A stretch of 64,000 bases of DNA. It comes from Pseudomonas sp. PICF141 (GTDB lineage: Bacteria; Pseudomonadota; Gammaproteobacteria; Pseudomonadales; Pseudomonadaceae). The stretch spans positions 83,227 through 147,226 of the forward strand of contig NZ_MUNM01000034.1 in assembly GCF_002286815.1 (NCBI RefSeq). The letters are read 5' to 3'. This document shows, piece after piece, positions 36,957-47,054 of the stretch. A program made the translations under genes and the position numbers. Below the pieces are notes generated by a model. That model saw only the letters and a list, made by a program, of their open reading frames with translations. It did not search any database and was not told where the DNA came from. Positions within the stretch are counted from its first letter, which is position 1; the number at the start of each line of letters is the position of its first letter.

Positions 36957-37994
36957 ATGACGCTTGCAGTCCAGTTCACCAACGTTTCCCGGCTGTTCGG
37001 CGAGGTGAAGGCCGTTGACCGGGTGTCTATCGATATCCAGGACGGCGAGTTCTTTTCCATGCTGGGCCCCTCCGGCTCGGGCAAAACCACTTGCCTGCGC
37101 CTGATCGCCGGTTTCGAGCAGCCGAGCACGGGCTCCATCCGTATTCACGGTGCCGAAGCTGCGGGCTTACCGCCGTATCAGCGTGACGTGAACACTGTGT
37201 TCCAGGACTACGCACTGTTCCCGCACATGAACGTGCTCGACAACGTCGCCTACGGTTTGAAAGTCAAAGGTGTCGGCAAGTCCGAACGTCAGAAACGTGC
37301 CGAAGAAGCCCTCGACATGGTCGCCCTCGGCGGCTACGGCGAGCGCAAACCGGTGCAACTCTCTGGCGGTCAGCGCCAGCGAGTGGCCCTGGCCCGTGCG
37401 TTGGTCAATCGCCCACGGGTGTTGTTGCTCGACGAGCCCTTGGGCGCCCTCGACCTGAAACTGCGCGAGCAAATGCAAGGCGAGCTGAAGAAGCTGCAAC
37501 GCCAGCTCGGTATCACCTTCATCTTCGTTACCCACGACCAGACCGAAGCGCTGTCGATGTCCGACCGCGTGGCGGTGTTCAACAAGGGCCGCATCGAACA
37601 GGTCGACACGCCGCGCCATCTCTACATGAAGCCGGCGACTACCTTTGTCGCCGAATTCGTTGGCACTTCCAATGTGATTCGCGGCGATCTGGCCCGGCAG
37701 TTGAGCGGCAATCCACAGCCGTTTTCGATCCGCCCCGAACACGTGCGTTTTGCCGAAGGCCCGCTGGCCAGCCATGAAATCGAAGTCAGTGGCCTGCTGC
37801 ACGACATCCAGTACCAGGGCAGCGCCACCCGCTATGAACTGAAACTGGAAAACGGCCAGACGTTGAACATCAGCCAGGCCAACGTTCAGTGGCTGGATGT
37901 CAGCACGCACCATCAGACCGGGCAACGCATCAGCGCTCGTTGGGCACGCGAGGCGATGATCCCGCTGCACGACCATATTGTGGGCGGGGGGTGA
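36957..37994 (+). CDS. ydcT: Polyamine-type ABC transporter ATP-binding protein (YdcT/PotA-like)
   Basis: A 345-residue ATPase energising the importer. Walker A GPSGSGKTTCLRLIAG (about residues 38-53), Q-loop NTVFQDYALFPHMNVLDNV, ABC signature LSGGQRQRVALARAL, Walker B RVLLLDEPLGALD, and H-loop FVTHDQTEALSM are all present. The C-terminal TOBE/OB domain (about 265-345) resembles PotA, with FSIRPEHVRFAEG. GGAG precedes the start. The next gene starts one base after its stop. Complete. Confidence 0.92.
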   Translation: MTLAVQFTNVSRLFGEVKAVDRVSIDIQDGEFFSMLGPSGSGKTTCLRLIAGFEQPSTGSIRIHGAEAAGLPPYQRDVNTVFQDYALFPHMNVLDNVAYGLKVKGVGKSERQKRAEEALDMVALGGYGERKPVQLSGGQRQRVALARALVNRPRVLLLDEPLGALDLKLREQMQGELKKLQRQLGITFIFVTHDQTEALSMSDRVAVFNKGRIEQVDTPRHLYMKPATTFVAEFVGTSNVIRGDLARQLSGNPQPFSIRPEHVRFAEGPLASHEIEVSGLLHDIQYQGSATRYELKLENGQTLNISQANVQWLDVSTHHQTGQRISARWAREAMIPLHDHIVGGG

Positions 37995-37995
37995 G

Positions 37996-38943
37996 ATGAA
38001 CAGCGTGGCCGCACCTCAAACCACCGCCAGCGGCTCACCATTGCGCCGGTTTTCGAACGTGTTGTACCGCCGGCCGAATCTGTATCTGTCACTGCTGCTG
38101 GTGCCGCCGTTGCTGTGGTTCGGCGCAATCTATCTTGGTTCGCTGTTGACGTTGTTGTGGCAAGGCTTTTACACCTTCGATGACTTCACCATGACGGTCA
38201 CCCCCGACCTGACCCTGGCGAATTTCACCGCACTGTTCCAGCCGTCGAACTTCGACATCATCCTGCGCACCCTGAGCATGGCCATTGTCGTGTCGATCGC
38301 CAGTGCAATCGTGGCATTCCCGATTGCCTACTACATGGCGCGTTACACCAGCGGCAAGACCAAGGCGTTTTTTTACATCGCGGTGATGATGCCAATGTGG
38401 GCCAGTTACATCGTCAAGGCTTACGCCTGGACCTTGTTGCTGGCCAAGGGCGGTGTGGCCCAGTGGTTCGTTCAGCACCTGGGACTGGAACCGGTCTTGC
38501 AATGGGTGCTGGGGATTCCGGGCGTGGGCGGCAGCACCTTGTCGACCTCGCATCTGGGGCGGTTCATGGTGTTCGTCTACATCTGGCTGCCGTTCATGAT
38601 CCTGCCGATCCAGGCCTCACTGGAACGCCTGCCGCCGTCCTTGCTGCAAGCCTCGGCGGACCTTGGTGCCAAGCCGCGTCAGACGTTCATGCAAGTGATT
38701 CTGCCGCTGTCGATTCCGGGGATCGCCGCCGGTTCGATCTTCACGTTTTCATTGACCCTGGGCGACTTCATCGTGCCGCAACTGGTGGGCCCGCCGGGTT
38801 ACTTCATCGGCAGCATGGTCTACGCCCAGCAAGGAGCGATCGGCAATATGCCGATGGCAGCGGCCTTCACCTTGGTGCCGATCGTGCTGATCGCCATTTA
38901 TCTGTCCATCGTCAAACGCCTGGGGGCTTTCGATGCGCTCTGA
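37996..38943 (+). CDS. ydcU: ABC transporter permease (YdcU/PotB-like)
   Basis: A 315-residue inner-membrane permease with six predicted membrane helices, the first at about residues 32-60 ([20 protein letters not shown]). The cytoplasmic EAA loop reads [22 protein letters not shown], contacting the ATPase. The start at ATG 37996, one base after the ydcT stop, is preferred over an in-frame ATG at 37978. It overlaps ydcV by 11 bases. Confidence 0.92.
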   Translation: MNSVAAPQTTASGSPLRRFSNVLYRRPNLYLSLLLVPPLLWFGAIYLGSLLTLLWQGFYTFDDFTMTVTPDLTLANFTALFQPSNFDIILRTLSMAIVVSIASAIVAFPIAYYMARYTSGKTKAFFYIAVMMPMWASYIVKAYAWTLLLAKGGVAQWFVQHLGLEPVLQWVLGIPGVGGSTLSTSHLGRFMVFVYIWLPFMILPIQASLERLPPSLLQASADLGAKPRQTFMQVILPLSIPGIAAGSIFTFSLTLGDFIVPQLVGPPGYFIGSMVYAQQGAIGNMPMAAAFTLVPIVLIAIYLSIVKRLGAFDAL

Positions 38944-39757
38944 TGCTTCATCTCAAGACCGGGCATCACTGGGCCTGCGCATTGCCGCTTGGGGCGGCTT
39001 GGTGTTTTTGCACTTCCCGATCCTGATCATCTTCCTCTACGCCTTCAACACCGAAGACGCGGCGTTCAGTTTTCCGCCCAAGGGCTTTACCCTGAAATGG
39101 ATCGGCGTGGCGTTCTCCCGGCCCGACGTGCTCGAAGCGATCAAGTTGTCATTACAAATCGCCGCCGTCGCCACATTGATTGCGCTGGTCCTGGGCACTC
39201 TTGCGTCAGCGGCGTTGTACCGGCGGGATTTCTTCGGCAAGCAAAGCATCTCGCTGATGCTGATCCTGCCGATTGCCCTGCCCGGGATCATCACCGGGAT
39301 CGCACTGCTGGCGACGTTCAAGACGGTGGGGATCGAGCCGGGAATGTTCACCATTATCGTCGGGCACGCGACTTTCTGCGTAGTGATCGTCTACAACAAT
39401 GTCATCGCTCGTTTGCGCCGCACTTCATACAGTTTGATCGAAGCGTCGATGGACCTCGGCGCCGACGGCTGGCAGACCTTCCGCTACATCGTCCTGCCGA
39501 ATCTTGGCTCGGCGATGCTGGCCGGTGGCATGCTGGCGTTTGCGTTGTCGTTCGATGAAATCATTGTCACCACTTTCACCGCCGGCCATGAACGCACCTT
39601 GCCGCTGTGGCTGCTCAACCAGCTCAGCCGCCCACGGGATGTGCCGGTCACCAACGTCGTCGCGATGCTGGTGATGATCGTGACCATGTTGCCGATCCTC
39701 GGCGCTTATTACCTGACCCGAGGCGGGGAAAGCGTTGCGGGCAGTGGCGGTAAATAA
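38933..39757 (+). CDS. ydcV: ABC transporter permease (YdcV/PotC-like)
   Basis: A 274-residue permease with about six membrane helices ([57 protein letters not shown] and further). The EAA loop is [20 protein letters not shown]. It overlaps the end of ydcU by 11 bases, typical of paired permeases. It ends the transporter part; a REPIN separates it from the dehydrogenase gene. Confidence 0.92.
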   Translation: MRSDASSQDRASLGLRIAAWGGLVFLHFPILIIFLYAFNTEDAAFSFPPKGFTLKWIGVAFSRPDVLEAIKLSLQIAAVATLIALVLGTLASAALYRRDFFGKQSISLMLILPIALPGIITGIALLATFKTVGIEPGMFTIIVGHATFCVVIVYNNVIARLRRTSYSLIEASMDLGADGWQTFRYIVLPNLGSAMLAGGMLAFALSFDEIIVTTFTAGHERTLPLWLLNQLSRPRDVPVTNVVAMLVMIVTMLPILGAYYLTRGGESVAGSGGK

Positions 39758-39790
39758 GAGAGAACTCATTCCCAAGGTGGAAGCCAAACC

Positions 39791-39887
39791 CTGTAGGAGC
39801 GAGGCTTGCCCGCGAAGGCGGTGTGTCAGTCGACATTAATGTTGAATGTAAAATCGCCTTCGCGGGCAAGCCTCGCTCCTACAGGGT
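39791..39887. repeat. REPIN (GAGGCTTGCCCGCGAA type) between ydcV and patD
   Basis: Arms GTAGGAGCGAGGCTTGCCC and CTTCGCGGGCAAGCCTCGC. The spacer contains GTGTCAGTCGACATTAATG and TTGAATGTAAAA, conserved with 21991 and partly with 16954. Confidence 0.9.
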
Positions 39888-39930
39888 TCGGTTCCGACAG
39901 AAATACAATCGCTTCGATGAGGGCATAGCC

Positions 39931-41355
39931 ATGCAAACCAAACTCTTGATCAACGGCCAACTCGTCAACGGCGACGGCCCTGCCCAAGCCGTGTTCAATC
40001 CGGTCCTCGGCCGTGTACTGGTAGAAGTCAATGAAGCCAGCGAAGCCCAGATCGATGCGGCGGTGCGGGCCGCCGACAACGCCTTCCAGGCCTGGTCGCA
40101 AACCACGCCGAAAGAACGTTCGTTGCTGCTGCTCAAACTCGCCGACATCATCGAAACCCACGGCGACGAGTTGGCCAGACTGGAGTCGGACAACTGCGGC
40201 AAACCTTACAGCGCTGCGCTGAACGATGAGATCCCGGCGATTGCCGACGTGTTCCGTTTCTTCGCTGGCGCCAGTCGTTGCATGAGCGGCGCGCTGGGGG
40301 GTGAATATTTGCCCGGCCACACCTCGATGATCCGCCGCGACCCGGTGGGCGTGATTGCCTCCATCGCGCCGTGGAACTACCCGCTGATGATGCTCGCCTG
40401 GAAAATCGCCCCGGCCCTGGCCGCCGGTAATACCGTGGTGCTCAAGCCGTCGGAGCAAACCCCGCTGACCGCCCTGCGCCTGGCAGAACTGGCGTTGGAC
40501 ATCTTCCCGGCCGGTGTCCTTAATCTGGTATACGGCCGTGGTTCCGCGGTCGGTACCGCACTGGTCAATCACCCGAAAGTGCGCATGGTGTCGCTGACCG
40601 GTTCCATCGCTACCGGCTCGAACATCATTTCCAGCACCGCCGGCAACGTCAAACGCCTGCACATGGAACTGGGCGGCAAGGCACCGGTGATCGTCTTCGA
40701 CGATGCCGACATCGATGCCGCCGTGGAGGGCATTCGCACTTTCGGTTTTTACAACGCGGGTCAGGATTGCACCGCGGCCTGCCGCATTTACGCGCAAGCA
40801 GGCATCTATGACCAGTTCGTGGAGAAACTCGGTGCGGCCGTCAGCAGTATCAAGTACGGCTCGCAGGACGATCCATCGACGGAGCTTGGCCCGTTGATCA
40901 GCGCCCAGCATCGCGACCGCGTGACCGGTTTGGTTGAGCGTGCCATGGCGCAACCGCACATTCGCTTGATCACGGGTGGCAAAGCGGTGGAAGGCAATGG
41001 CTTCTTCTTTGAGCCAACGGTGCTGGCCGACGTGCAACAGGATGACGAAATCGTGCGCCGCGAAGTGTTCGGCCCCGTAGTGTCGGTCACCAGGTTCACC
41101 GATGAAGCACAGGCGCTGGCCTGGGCCAACGATTCAGACTACGGCCTGGCGTCATCGGTCTGGACCACGGACGTCGGCCGCGCCCATCGCCTGTCTGCCC
41201 GCTTGCAATACGGCTGCACGTGGGTGAACACCCACTTCATGCTGGTCAGCGAAATGCCCCATGGCGGTCAGAAACTGTCCGGTTACGGGAAAGACATGTC
41301 GATGTATGGGCTGGAGGATTACACCGTTGTTCGGCATGTGATGTTCAAGCATTGA
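39931..41355 (+). CDS. patD: Gamma-aminobutyraldehyde dehydrogenase-like (PatD/YdcW)
   Basis: A 474-residue NAD-dependent aldehyde dehydrogenase. Catalytic Cys280 lies in [11 protein letters not shown] and general base Glu246 in HMELGGKAP. The NAD site shows [20 protein letters not shown] and LKPSEQTPL, with [10 protein letters not shown]. Length and the positions of Cys280/Glu246 agree with E. coli PatD, which oxidises 4-aminobutanal from putrescine to GABA. The ATG at 39931 ([11 protein letters not shown]) is chosen; an upstream in-frame ATG lies in a REPIN. Placement after ydcSTUV supports a polyamine uptake and catabolism role; exact substrate is inferred. Confidence 0.9.
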   Translation: MQTKLLINGQLVNGDGPAQAVFNPVLGRVLVEVNEASEAQIDAAVRAADNAFQAWSQTTPKERSLLLLKLADIIETHGDELARLESDNCGKPYSAALNDEIPAIADVFRFFAGASRCMSGALGGEYLPGHTSMIRRDPVGVIASIAPWNYPLMMLAWKIAPALAAGNTVVLKPSEQTPLTALRLAELALDIFPAGVLNLVYGRGSAVGTALVNHPKVRMVSLTGSIATGSNIISSTAGNVKRLHMELGGKAPVIVFDDADIDAAVEGIRTFGFYNAGQDCTAACRIYAQAGIYDQFVEKLGAAVSSIKYGSQDDPSTELGPLISAQHRDRVTGLVERAMAQPHIRLITGGKAVEGNGFFFEPTVLADVQQDDEIVRREVFGPVVSVTRFTDEAQALAWANDSDYGLASSVWTTDVGRAHRLSARLQYGCTWVNTHFMLVSEMPHGGQKLSGYGKDMSMYGLEDYTVVRHVMFKH

Positions 41356-41359
41356 AAGC

Positions 41360-41405
41360 TTCGCGGGCAAGCCTCGCTCCTGCAGGAGCGAGGCTTGCCC
41401 GCGAA
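41360..41405. repeat. Perfect 46-bp palindrome made of two fused REPs
   Basis: Two opposed REPs (TTCGCGGGCAAG... and ...CTTGCCCGCGAA) meet with no spacer at a central CTGCAG. All 23 base pairs match. Begins 5 bases after the patD stop; could form a strong hairpin in the transcript. Confidence 0.95.
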
Positions 41406-41486
41406 TGCCTCACCGCACAACCATGGCAGACATCGGTGGCTTAACTCCATAAAAGCCGAAATGGCTCTCACGGTAACCACCTGCGC

Positions 41487-41672
41487 TCAAAACCGCGAAA
41501 CACTGCGCATCGCATCCACCAGATACCGCATCGCAATCCGGTCGCTTTCCGACAGCTCGCGATACCGCTCCACCAATTTCATCTCTTCCAAACTCAGCCG
41601 ACGCCTTCGCCGACCAGTGGTCAGGCAGGGAAAGAGTCCTAACATTTCAGTGATGCCTTGTACTTTCGACAT
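41487..41672 (-). CDS. Small arginine-rich conserved hypothetical protein (61 residues)
   Basis: A 61-residue protein, MSKVQGITEMLGLFPCLTTG then RRRRRLSLEEMKLVERYREL and SESDRIAMRYLVDAMRSVSR. AAGGAC lies 8 bases before the ATG at 41672; a longer frame to 41759 lacks this. The C-terminal helix resembles the tail of some XRE-type regulators (LSEEDR...LVDAL), but no helix-turn-helix is visible. Very basic centre suggests nucleic-acid contact (speculative). It is divergent from opgD across a 410-bp gap and convergent with patD. Confidence 0.55.
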   Translation of the reverse strand: MSKVQGITEMLGLFPCLTTGRRRRRLSLEEMKLVERYRELSESDRIAMRYLVDAMRSVSRF

Positions 41673-42082
41673 GGACGATGTCCTTCTATACGTCAGAGAA
41701 AACTGCAAACCGCATCGCCCTATCACTTTCAGCGGCTGTCTTGTGCACGCTGAACCCACCGGCCTGAAGGGCCGAAACCGGTCATGCCCATAGAATAGAA
41801 ATTTAATCGGCGCTGAAAAGCAGTTTTTAGAGTAATTAGTCGAAAAAAGCAGATATGCCCTATAAATCAGAAAGTGCTGTGAGAAACGTTACCTGAAATG
41901 TCTTGTTTCATTGCTGCGCTGTCGCTGTGCCATCAATCAATTTTGCTCTGCAACTGAACGGTTTAAGCTTATTGGCATCTGCTCTAAAGTCCGTTGCGTT
42001 TGGCCAAGGCATGTCCGAACCGTTATTTCTGATCCAGCACGTGCCAGGAACGGCGCGGGATTGTTCACGACAGGTTGTACTT
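41673..42082. other. AT-richer intergenic region upstream of opgD
   Basis: A 410-bp gap between the small Arg-rich gene and opgD. Base composition falls clearly around 41800-41990 (for example TTTTTAGAGTAATTAGTCG and CCATCAATCAATTTTGCTC). It should carry both promoters. No repeat, tRNA or clear binding site was identified. An open frame from 41903 into opgD is probably not translated before 42083. Confidence 0.55.
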
Positions 42083-43708
42083 ATGCACCGCAGGAATTTG
42101 CTCAAAGCCTCCATGGCCATCGCGGCTTACACCGGTCTTTCGGCCACCGGTCTATTGGCCGCACGCGCCTGGGCTGACAGCAGCACGGCTGATGGCGACG
42201 CTGTGGCGTTCGACTTCGAAGCGCTGAAGAGCCAGGCCAGACAGCTCGCCGGCAAGCCTTATCAGGACACCAAACAGGTGTTGCCGCCGACGCTGGCGAC
42301 CATGACGCCGCAGAACTTCAACGCAATCCGCTATGACGCCAATCACTCGCTGTGGAAGGACCTGAAAGGTCAGCTGGACGTGCAGTTTTTCCACGTCGGC
42401 ATGGGTTTCAAGCAACCGGTGCGCATGTACAGCGTCGATCCCAAGACTCGACTGGCGCGCGAGGTGCATTTCCGCCCGTCGCTGTTCAACTACGAAAAAA
42501 CCACTGTCGACACTAAACAGCTCAAAGGCGATCTGGGTTTTGCCGGGTTCAAGCTGTTCAAAGCTCCAGAGCTGGATAAGCACGACGTGTTGTCTTTCCT
42601 GGGGGCCAGCTATTTCCGCGCGGTGGACGCCACCGGGCAGTACGGTTTGTCGGCCCGCGGCCTGGCGATCGATACGTACGCCAAGAAGCGCGAAGAATTC
42701 CCGGACTTCACCAAGTTCTGGTTCGAAACCCCGGATAAAGACAGCACCCGTTTCGTGGTTTATGCCCTGCTCGATTCGCCGAGCGCCACCGGCGCCTACC
42801 GTTTTGACATCGATTGCCAGGCCGAGCGTGTGGTGATGGAAGTCGACGCTCACGTCAATGCCCGCACCGCTATCGAGCAACTGGGCATCGCGCCGATGAC
42901 CAGCATGTTCAGCTGCGGCACCCACGAACGGCGTATGTGCGACACCATTCACCCGCAAATCCACGATTCTGATCGCCTGGCGATGTGGCGCGGCAACGGC
43001 GAATGGATCTGCCGCCCGCTGAATAACCCGGCCACCCTGCAATTCAATGCCTTTGCCGACACCAATCCCAAAGGGTTCGGCCTGGTGCAGACCGATCACG
43101 AGTTCGCCAATTATCAAGACACCGTCGATTGGTACAGCAAGCGCCCGAGTCTGTGGGTAGAACCTACAACCGCATGGGGCGAAGGCTCTATCGATTTGCT
43201 GGAAATTCCTACAACCGGCGAAACCCTGGATAACATCGTTGCGTTCTGGACGCCGAAAAAACCGGTCGCGGCCGGGGATTCCCTCAACTACGGCTACAAG
43301 CTTTACTGGAGTGCTCTGCCGCCAGTGAGTACGCCACTGGCACGGGTCAATGCGACCCGTTCGGGCATGGGCGGTTTCATTGAAGGTTGGGCGCCGGGTG
43401 AGCATTACCCAGAGGTCTGGGCACGACGCTTCGCCGTGGACTTTACCGGCGGCGGTCTGGACCGCTTGCCTGAAGGCACGGGGATCGAGCCGGTGGTGAC
43501 TTGCTCGAATGGCCAAGTGAAGGACTTCAACGTGTTGGTGCTCGATGACATCAAGGGTTATCGCATTACCTTCGACTGGTACCCGACCAACGACAGCGTT
43601 GCCCCGGTGGAGCTGCGGTTGTTCATTCGCACCAATGACCGGACGTTGAGTGAAACCTGGTTGTATCAGTATTTCCCGCCGGCGCCTGATAAGCGTAAGT
43701 ACACCTGA
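42083..43708 (+). CDS. opgD: Periplasmic glucan biosynthesis protein OpgD (MdoD)
   Basis: A 541-residue periplasmic protein that shapes the backbone of osmoregulated periplasmic glucans. The N-terminus is a Tat signal: [18 protein letters not shown] with twin arginine, hydrophobic core, and cleavage after ARAWA. The mature part matches OpgD/Opg[110 protein letters not shown]. Length fits E. coli OpgD (551). Start ATG 42083 gives the Tat signal directly. No opgGH partner is in the window, which is normal for opgD. Complete. Confidence 0.94.
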   Translation: MHRRNLLKASMAIAAYTGLSATGLLAARAWADSSTADGDAVAFDFEALKSQARQLAGKPYQDTKQVLPPTLATMTPQNFNAIRYDANHSLWKDLKGQLDVQFFHVGMGFKQPVRMYSVDPKTRLAREVHFRPSLFNYEKTTVDTKQLKGDLGFAGFKLFKAPELDKHDVLSFLGASYFRAVDATGQYGLSARGLAIDTYAKKREEFPDFTKFWFETPDKDSTRFVVYALLDSPSATGAYRFDIDCQAERVVMEVDAHVNARTAIEQLGIAPMTSMFSCGTHERRMCDTIHPQIHDSDRLAMWRGNGEWICRPLNNPATLQFNAFADTNPKGFGLVQTDHEFANYQDTVDWYSKRPSLWVEPTTAWGEGSIDLLEIPTTGETLDNIVAFWTPKKPVAAGDSLNYGYKLYWSALPPVSTPLARVNATRSGMGGFIEGWAPGEHYPEVWARRFAVDFTGGGLDRLPEGTGIEPVVTCSNGQVKDFNVLVLDDIKGYRITFDWYPTNDSVAPVELRLFIRTNDRTLSETWLYQYFPPAPDKRKYT

Positions 43709-43734
43709 GAGTTAGTCGGGGGTCTGAAATGGCC

Positions 43735-43812
43735 CCTTCGCGGGCAAGCCCCGCTCCTACGGGATCGGTGATGAATGCTCCGCCTTGCAGGAGCGAGGCT
43801 TGCCCGCGAAGA
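43735..43812. repeat. REPIN (GAGGCTTGCCCGCGAA type), short spacer
   Basis: Arms CCTTCGCGGGCAAGCCCCGC and GCAGGAGCGAGGCTTGCCC around a 25-bp spacer, after opgD. Confidence 0.88.
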
Positions 43813-43851
43813 CGGCCTGACAGACAACAAACATCTCAGCACAGAAACGCA

Positions 43852-43884
43852 AAAAAGCCCCGGTCAACTCGACCGGGGCTTTTT
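43852..43884. terminator. Bidirectional terminator between opgD and the convergent reductase gene
   Basis: Perfect 14-bp stem AAAAAGCCCCGGTC / GACCGGGGCTTTTT with a 5-nt loop, and T-runs on both strands. Confidence 0.95.
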
Positions 43885-43900
43885 GGTTTTGCAGCAGTAT

Positions 43901-45007
43901 TCACTCACGCAAATCCGATTCATGAATTGGTTGGTCGCGGTGGGTCGCCCGATGATATTGCGCCGGCCAGATAGCTTTGTGCCCACCCAGATCGTCATCG
44001 GCATGCAGCGGCCAGTACGGGTCACGCAACAATTCCCGGGCGAGGAAGATGATGTCGGCCTGGCAGGTACGCAGAATGTGCTCGGCCTGGGCCGGTTCGG
44101 TGATCATTCCTACCGTGCCAGTGGCAATGCCTGACTCCTTGCGTACGCGCTCGGCGAAGCGGGTCTGATAACCGGGGCCTGTAGGAATCTCGGCGTTTAC
44201 CGCCGTACCGCCCGATGAAACATCGATCAGGTCCACGCCCAGATCTTTGAGGCGGCGCGCCAGCTCCACAGTTTCATCGGGGTTCCAGCCATCTTCCACC
44301 CAATCGGTGGCCGATACCCGCACAAACACCGGTAACTCTTCAGGCCACACCGCACGCACCGCTTCGGTCACTTGCAGCACCAGCCGAATCCGGTTTTCGA
44401 ACGAACCGCCGTACTGATCGCGCCGCTGATTGCTCAGGGGCGAAAGAAACTGGTGCAACAGGTAACCGTGGGCGGCGTGCACCTCGACCACTTTGAAACC
44501 GGCGGTCAGCGCCCGTTTGGCGGAATCGACGAACGCTTGAATGATGTCCGCGATCTCGCCTTCATCGAGTTGCTTGGGGGGTGTGTGCTGAGGGTCGAAA
44601 GCGATTGGCGAAGGGCCGACGGGGATCCAGCCACCGTCCTCCGTCTTAATGCTGCCATGTTTGCCGAGCCACGGCCGATGCGTGCTGGCCTTGCGCCCGG
44701 CGTGCGCCAACTGAATGCCGGCAACAGCGCCCTGCGCGGTGATGAAGCGCGTAATACGCTGCAGGGGTTCAATCTGTCGATCATTCCAGAGACCGAGGTC
44801 CTGGGCGGTAATGCGCCCCTCAGCGGTGACCGCCGTGGCTTCGGTGAATACCAGACCAGCGCCGCCGATAGCGCGGCTGCCGAGGTGGACCAAATGCCAG
44901 TCATTGGCCAGCCCATCGACGCTGGAGTATTGGCACATCGGTGACACCGCGATGCGGTTAAGCAGGGTCAATTGACGAAGGGTATAGGGTTCAAGCAGCA
45001 GACTCAT
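43901..45007 (-). CDS. NADH:flavin oxidoreductase, old yellow enzyme family (YqjM/XenA class)
   Basis: A 368-residue FMN-dependent ene-reductase. Motifs: NRIAVSPMCQYSSVDGLAND with the FMN-tuning Cys, AIGGAGLVFTEATAVTAEGR, IQLAHAGRKASTH, VEVHAAHGYLLHQFLSPLSN, QRRDQYGGSFENRIRL and FLARELLRDPYWPLHADDDL. These place it with YqjM/XenA thermophilic-like OYEs, which reduce activated C=C bonds and xenobiotics; natural substrate unknown. Full length. It ends at the bidirectional terminator and follows a gap of 270 bp after recJ's 3' end. Confidence 0.9.
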   Translation of the reverse strand: MSLLLEPYTLRQLTLLNRIAVSPMCQYSSVDGLANDWHLVHLGSRAIGGAGLVFTEATAVTAEGRITAQDLGLWNDRQIEPLQRITRFITAQGAVAGIQLAHAGRKASTHRPWLGKHGSIKTEDGGWIPVGPSPIAFDPQHTPPKQLDEGEIADIIQAFVDSAKRALTAGFKVVEVHAAHGYLLHQFLSPLSNQRRDQYGGSFENRIRLVLQVTEAVRAVWPEELPVFVRVSATDWVEDGWNPDETVELARRLKDLGVDLIDVSSGGTAVNAEIPTGPGYQTRFAERVRKESGIATGTVGMITEPAQAEHILRTCQADIIFLARELLRDPYWPLHADDDLGGHKAIWPAQYHRATHRDQPIHESDLRE

Positions 45008-45209
45008 GGGGCACCTCTCGAATCAGTGGGCAGGCTCCAGGGTTCTGTTTGAATAGTCGACGAGTGACAGGAAAAAGGGTGCAGCACCCGCCCCCGCGGG
45101 CAAAAAATTCGACAAAACGTCACAAGGATAATCAAGCAGTGCTTAGAGACTAGTCGACATCGGGAAGATGAGGGAGGGTTCCGGGGATAATTGGCGTCAG
45201 GGAGATCGC

Positions 45210-45276
45210 TATCGCGGGCAAGCCCGCTCCCACAAGGACGATATAGATCCTTTGGGAGTGGGCTTGCCCGCGATGG
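45210..45276. repeat. REPIN (GGGCTTGCCCGCGAT type)
   Basis: Arms ATCGCGGGCAAGCCCGCTCC and GGGAGTGGGCTTGCCCGCG; sequence variant of the other REPINs. It ends 2 bases before the recJ stop. Confidence 0.88.
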
Positions 45277-45278
45277 GG

Positions 45279-46988
45279 TCAACGCGGTTCGATGTGGGCA
45301 ATCATCAACTGAACGGTCTCGTTCCCACGAAACTCGTTAAGGTCGAGCTTGTAAGCCAGTTCGACCCACTTGATGGTCGGATTCGGCCAGATATCGCGGT
45401 CGATACCGAAGGCAATGCCGTCCAGCTTCACCGAACCGCATTCACTTCTCAGCACCACTTTGAGGTGCCGCTCCCCCACAACGCGTTGCTCGACCAACTG
45501 AAACACCCCATGAAACAGCGGCTCCGGGAAGTGTTGCCCCCAAGGCCCGGCGTGGCGCAGGGCGCGGGCCAGTTCCAGGTGAAACTCTTCGACCGCCAAC
45601 GTACCGTCCGACAACAGGCGCCCGGTCAGGTCTTCTTCGCGCATTTGCCTACGTACTTCAGCGTCAAAGGCCTCGGCGAATAACGGAAAATTCGCTTCCG
45701 GCAAGGTCAGGCCCGCCGCCATGGCGTGGCCGCCGTATTTGCTGATCAGGTTCGGGTGTTGCGCCGCGACCACGCTCAAGGCGTCGCGAATATGAAAGCC
45801 CTGAACCGAACGCCCCGAGCCCTTGAGCAGGCCATCGCCGGCATCGGCAAAGGCAATGGTCGGACGGAAATAGCGCTCTTTCATACGCGAGGCGAGGATT
45901 CCGATGACACCCTGGTGCCACTCGGGATCGAACAGGCACAGGCCGAACGGCATCGATTCCACCGGCAAATCCTTGAGTTGGGCCAGCGCCTCACGCTGCA
46001 TGCCCTGCTCGATGGATTTGCGGTCCTGGTTCATGCCATCCAGCTGAGCGGCCATTTCACGGGCAGCCGCCGCGTCTTCAGTGAGCAGGCATTCGATGCC
46101 CAGGCTCATGTCGTCCAGACGCCCCGCCGCGTTCAGACGCGGGCCGAGGATGAAGCCAAGATCAGTGGAGGTAATGCGCGAATGGTCGCGCTTGGCCACT
46201 TCAAGGATCGCCTTGATGCCCGGCCGCGCACGCCCGGCGCGAATCCGCTCCAGGCCCTGATGCACCAGAATCCGGTTGTTGGCATCCAGCGGCACCACGT
46301 CGGCGACGCTGCCCAGTGCCACCAGGTCCAGCAATTCGCCAATGTTCGGCTGCGGCTTGCTCTGGTACCAACCCAGGCTGCGCAAGCGCGCGCGCAGGGC
46401 CATCAGCACATAGAAGATCACCCCGACACCGGCCAGGGCTTTGCTCGGAAACGCGCAACCCGGCTGATTCGGATTAACGATGGCATCGGCCAACGGCAGC
46501 TCATCGCCAGGCAAGTGGTGATCGGTGACCAGCACCTTGAGCCCGGCCTTTTTCGCCGCCGCCACGCCTTCGACGCTGGAGATGCCGTTGTCCACGGTGA
46601 TCAGCAGGTGCGGCTCGCGGGTCAGCGCCACCTCGACGATCTCCGGCGTCAGGCCGTAGCCGTACTCGAACCGGTTCGGCACCAGATAGTCGACATGCGC
46701 CGCGCCCAGCAGGCGCAACCCCAGCATGCCCACGGTACTGGCCGTCGCACCGTCTGCGTCGAAGTCGCCGACGATCAGGATCCGCTGACGCTGTTCCAGG
46801 GCCGTCACCAGTAAATCCACCGCCGCATCGATGCCTTTGAGCTGCTGATATGGAATCAACCGCGCCAGGCTCTTGTCCAGTTCAGCCTCCGATTGCACGC
46901 CGCGAGCTGCGTAAAGGCGGGTCAACAGCGGTGGAATATCACCGAGAAATGGCAGGGTGTCGGGCAACAGGCGAGGTTCGATGCGCAT
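45279..46988 (-). CDS. recJ: Single-strand-specific 5'-3' exonuclease RecJ
   Basis: A 569-residue DHH-family exonuclease for recombination and mismatch/base-excision repair. Metal motifs: IVGDFDADGATASTVG (motif I), LITVDNGISS, LVTDHHLPGDELPLADAI (DHH), and VADVVPLDANNRILVHQGL. DHHA1 part: LVKG-like segment GLLKGSGRSVQGFHIRDALS and KYGGHAMAAGLTLPEANF. The C-terminal OB domain ends VQLMIAHIEPR. Length near E. coli RecJ (577). Stands alone, 66 bp from yaeQ upstream. Confidence 0.96.
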   Translation of the reverse strand: MRIEPRLLPDTLPFLGDIPPLLTRLYAARGVQSEAELDKSLARLIPYQQLKGIDAAVDLLVTALEQRQRILIVGDFDADGATASTVGMLGLRLLGAAHVDYLVPNRFEYGYGLTPEIVEVALTREPHLLITVDNGISSVEGVAAAKKAGLKVLVTDHHLPGDELPLADAIVNPNQPGCAFPSKALAGVGVIFYVLMALRARLRSLGWYQSKPQPNIGELLDLVALGSVADVVPLDANNRILVHQGLERIRAGRARPGIKAILEVAKRDHSRITSTDLGFILGPRLNAAGRLDDMSLGIECLLTEDAAAAREMAAQLDGMNQDRKSIEQGMQREALAQLKDLPVESMPFGLCLFDPEWHQGVIGILASRMKERYFRPTIAFADAGDGLLKGSGRSVQGFHIRDALSVVAAQHPNLISKYGGHAMAAGLTLPEANFPLFAEAFDAEVRRQMREEDLTGRLLSDGTLAVEEFHLELARALRHAGPWGQHFPEPLFHGVFQLVEQRVVGERHLKVVLRSECGSVKLDGIAFGIDRDIWPNPTIKWVELAYKLDLNEFRGNETVQLMIAHIEPR

Positions 46989-47054
46989 GGGGTGACGGGT
47001 GCTTCTCTTGAATACGTAGGATAAAACCGGGGAACACAGTTCAGCGGCGAATAA

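Noticed and set aside
39826..41037. 403-codon minus-strand open frame opposite patD
   Set aside because: Antisense to a strongly conserved dehydrogenase; no recognisable motif or ribosome site, and its end lies in a REPIN.
42152..43516. 454-codon minus-strand open frame opposite opgD
   Set aside because: Antisense shadow; opgD on the other strand is full length with Tat signal and family motifs.
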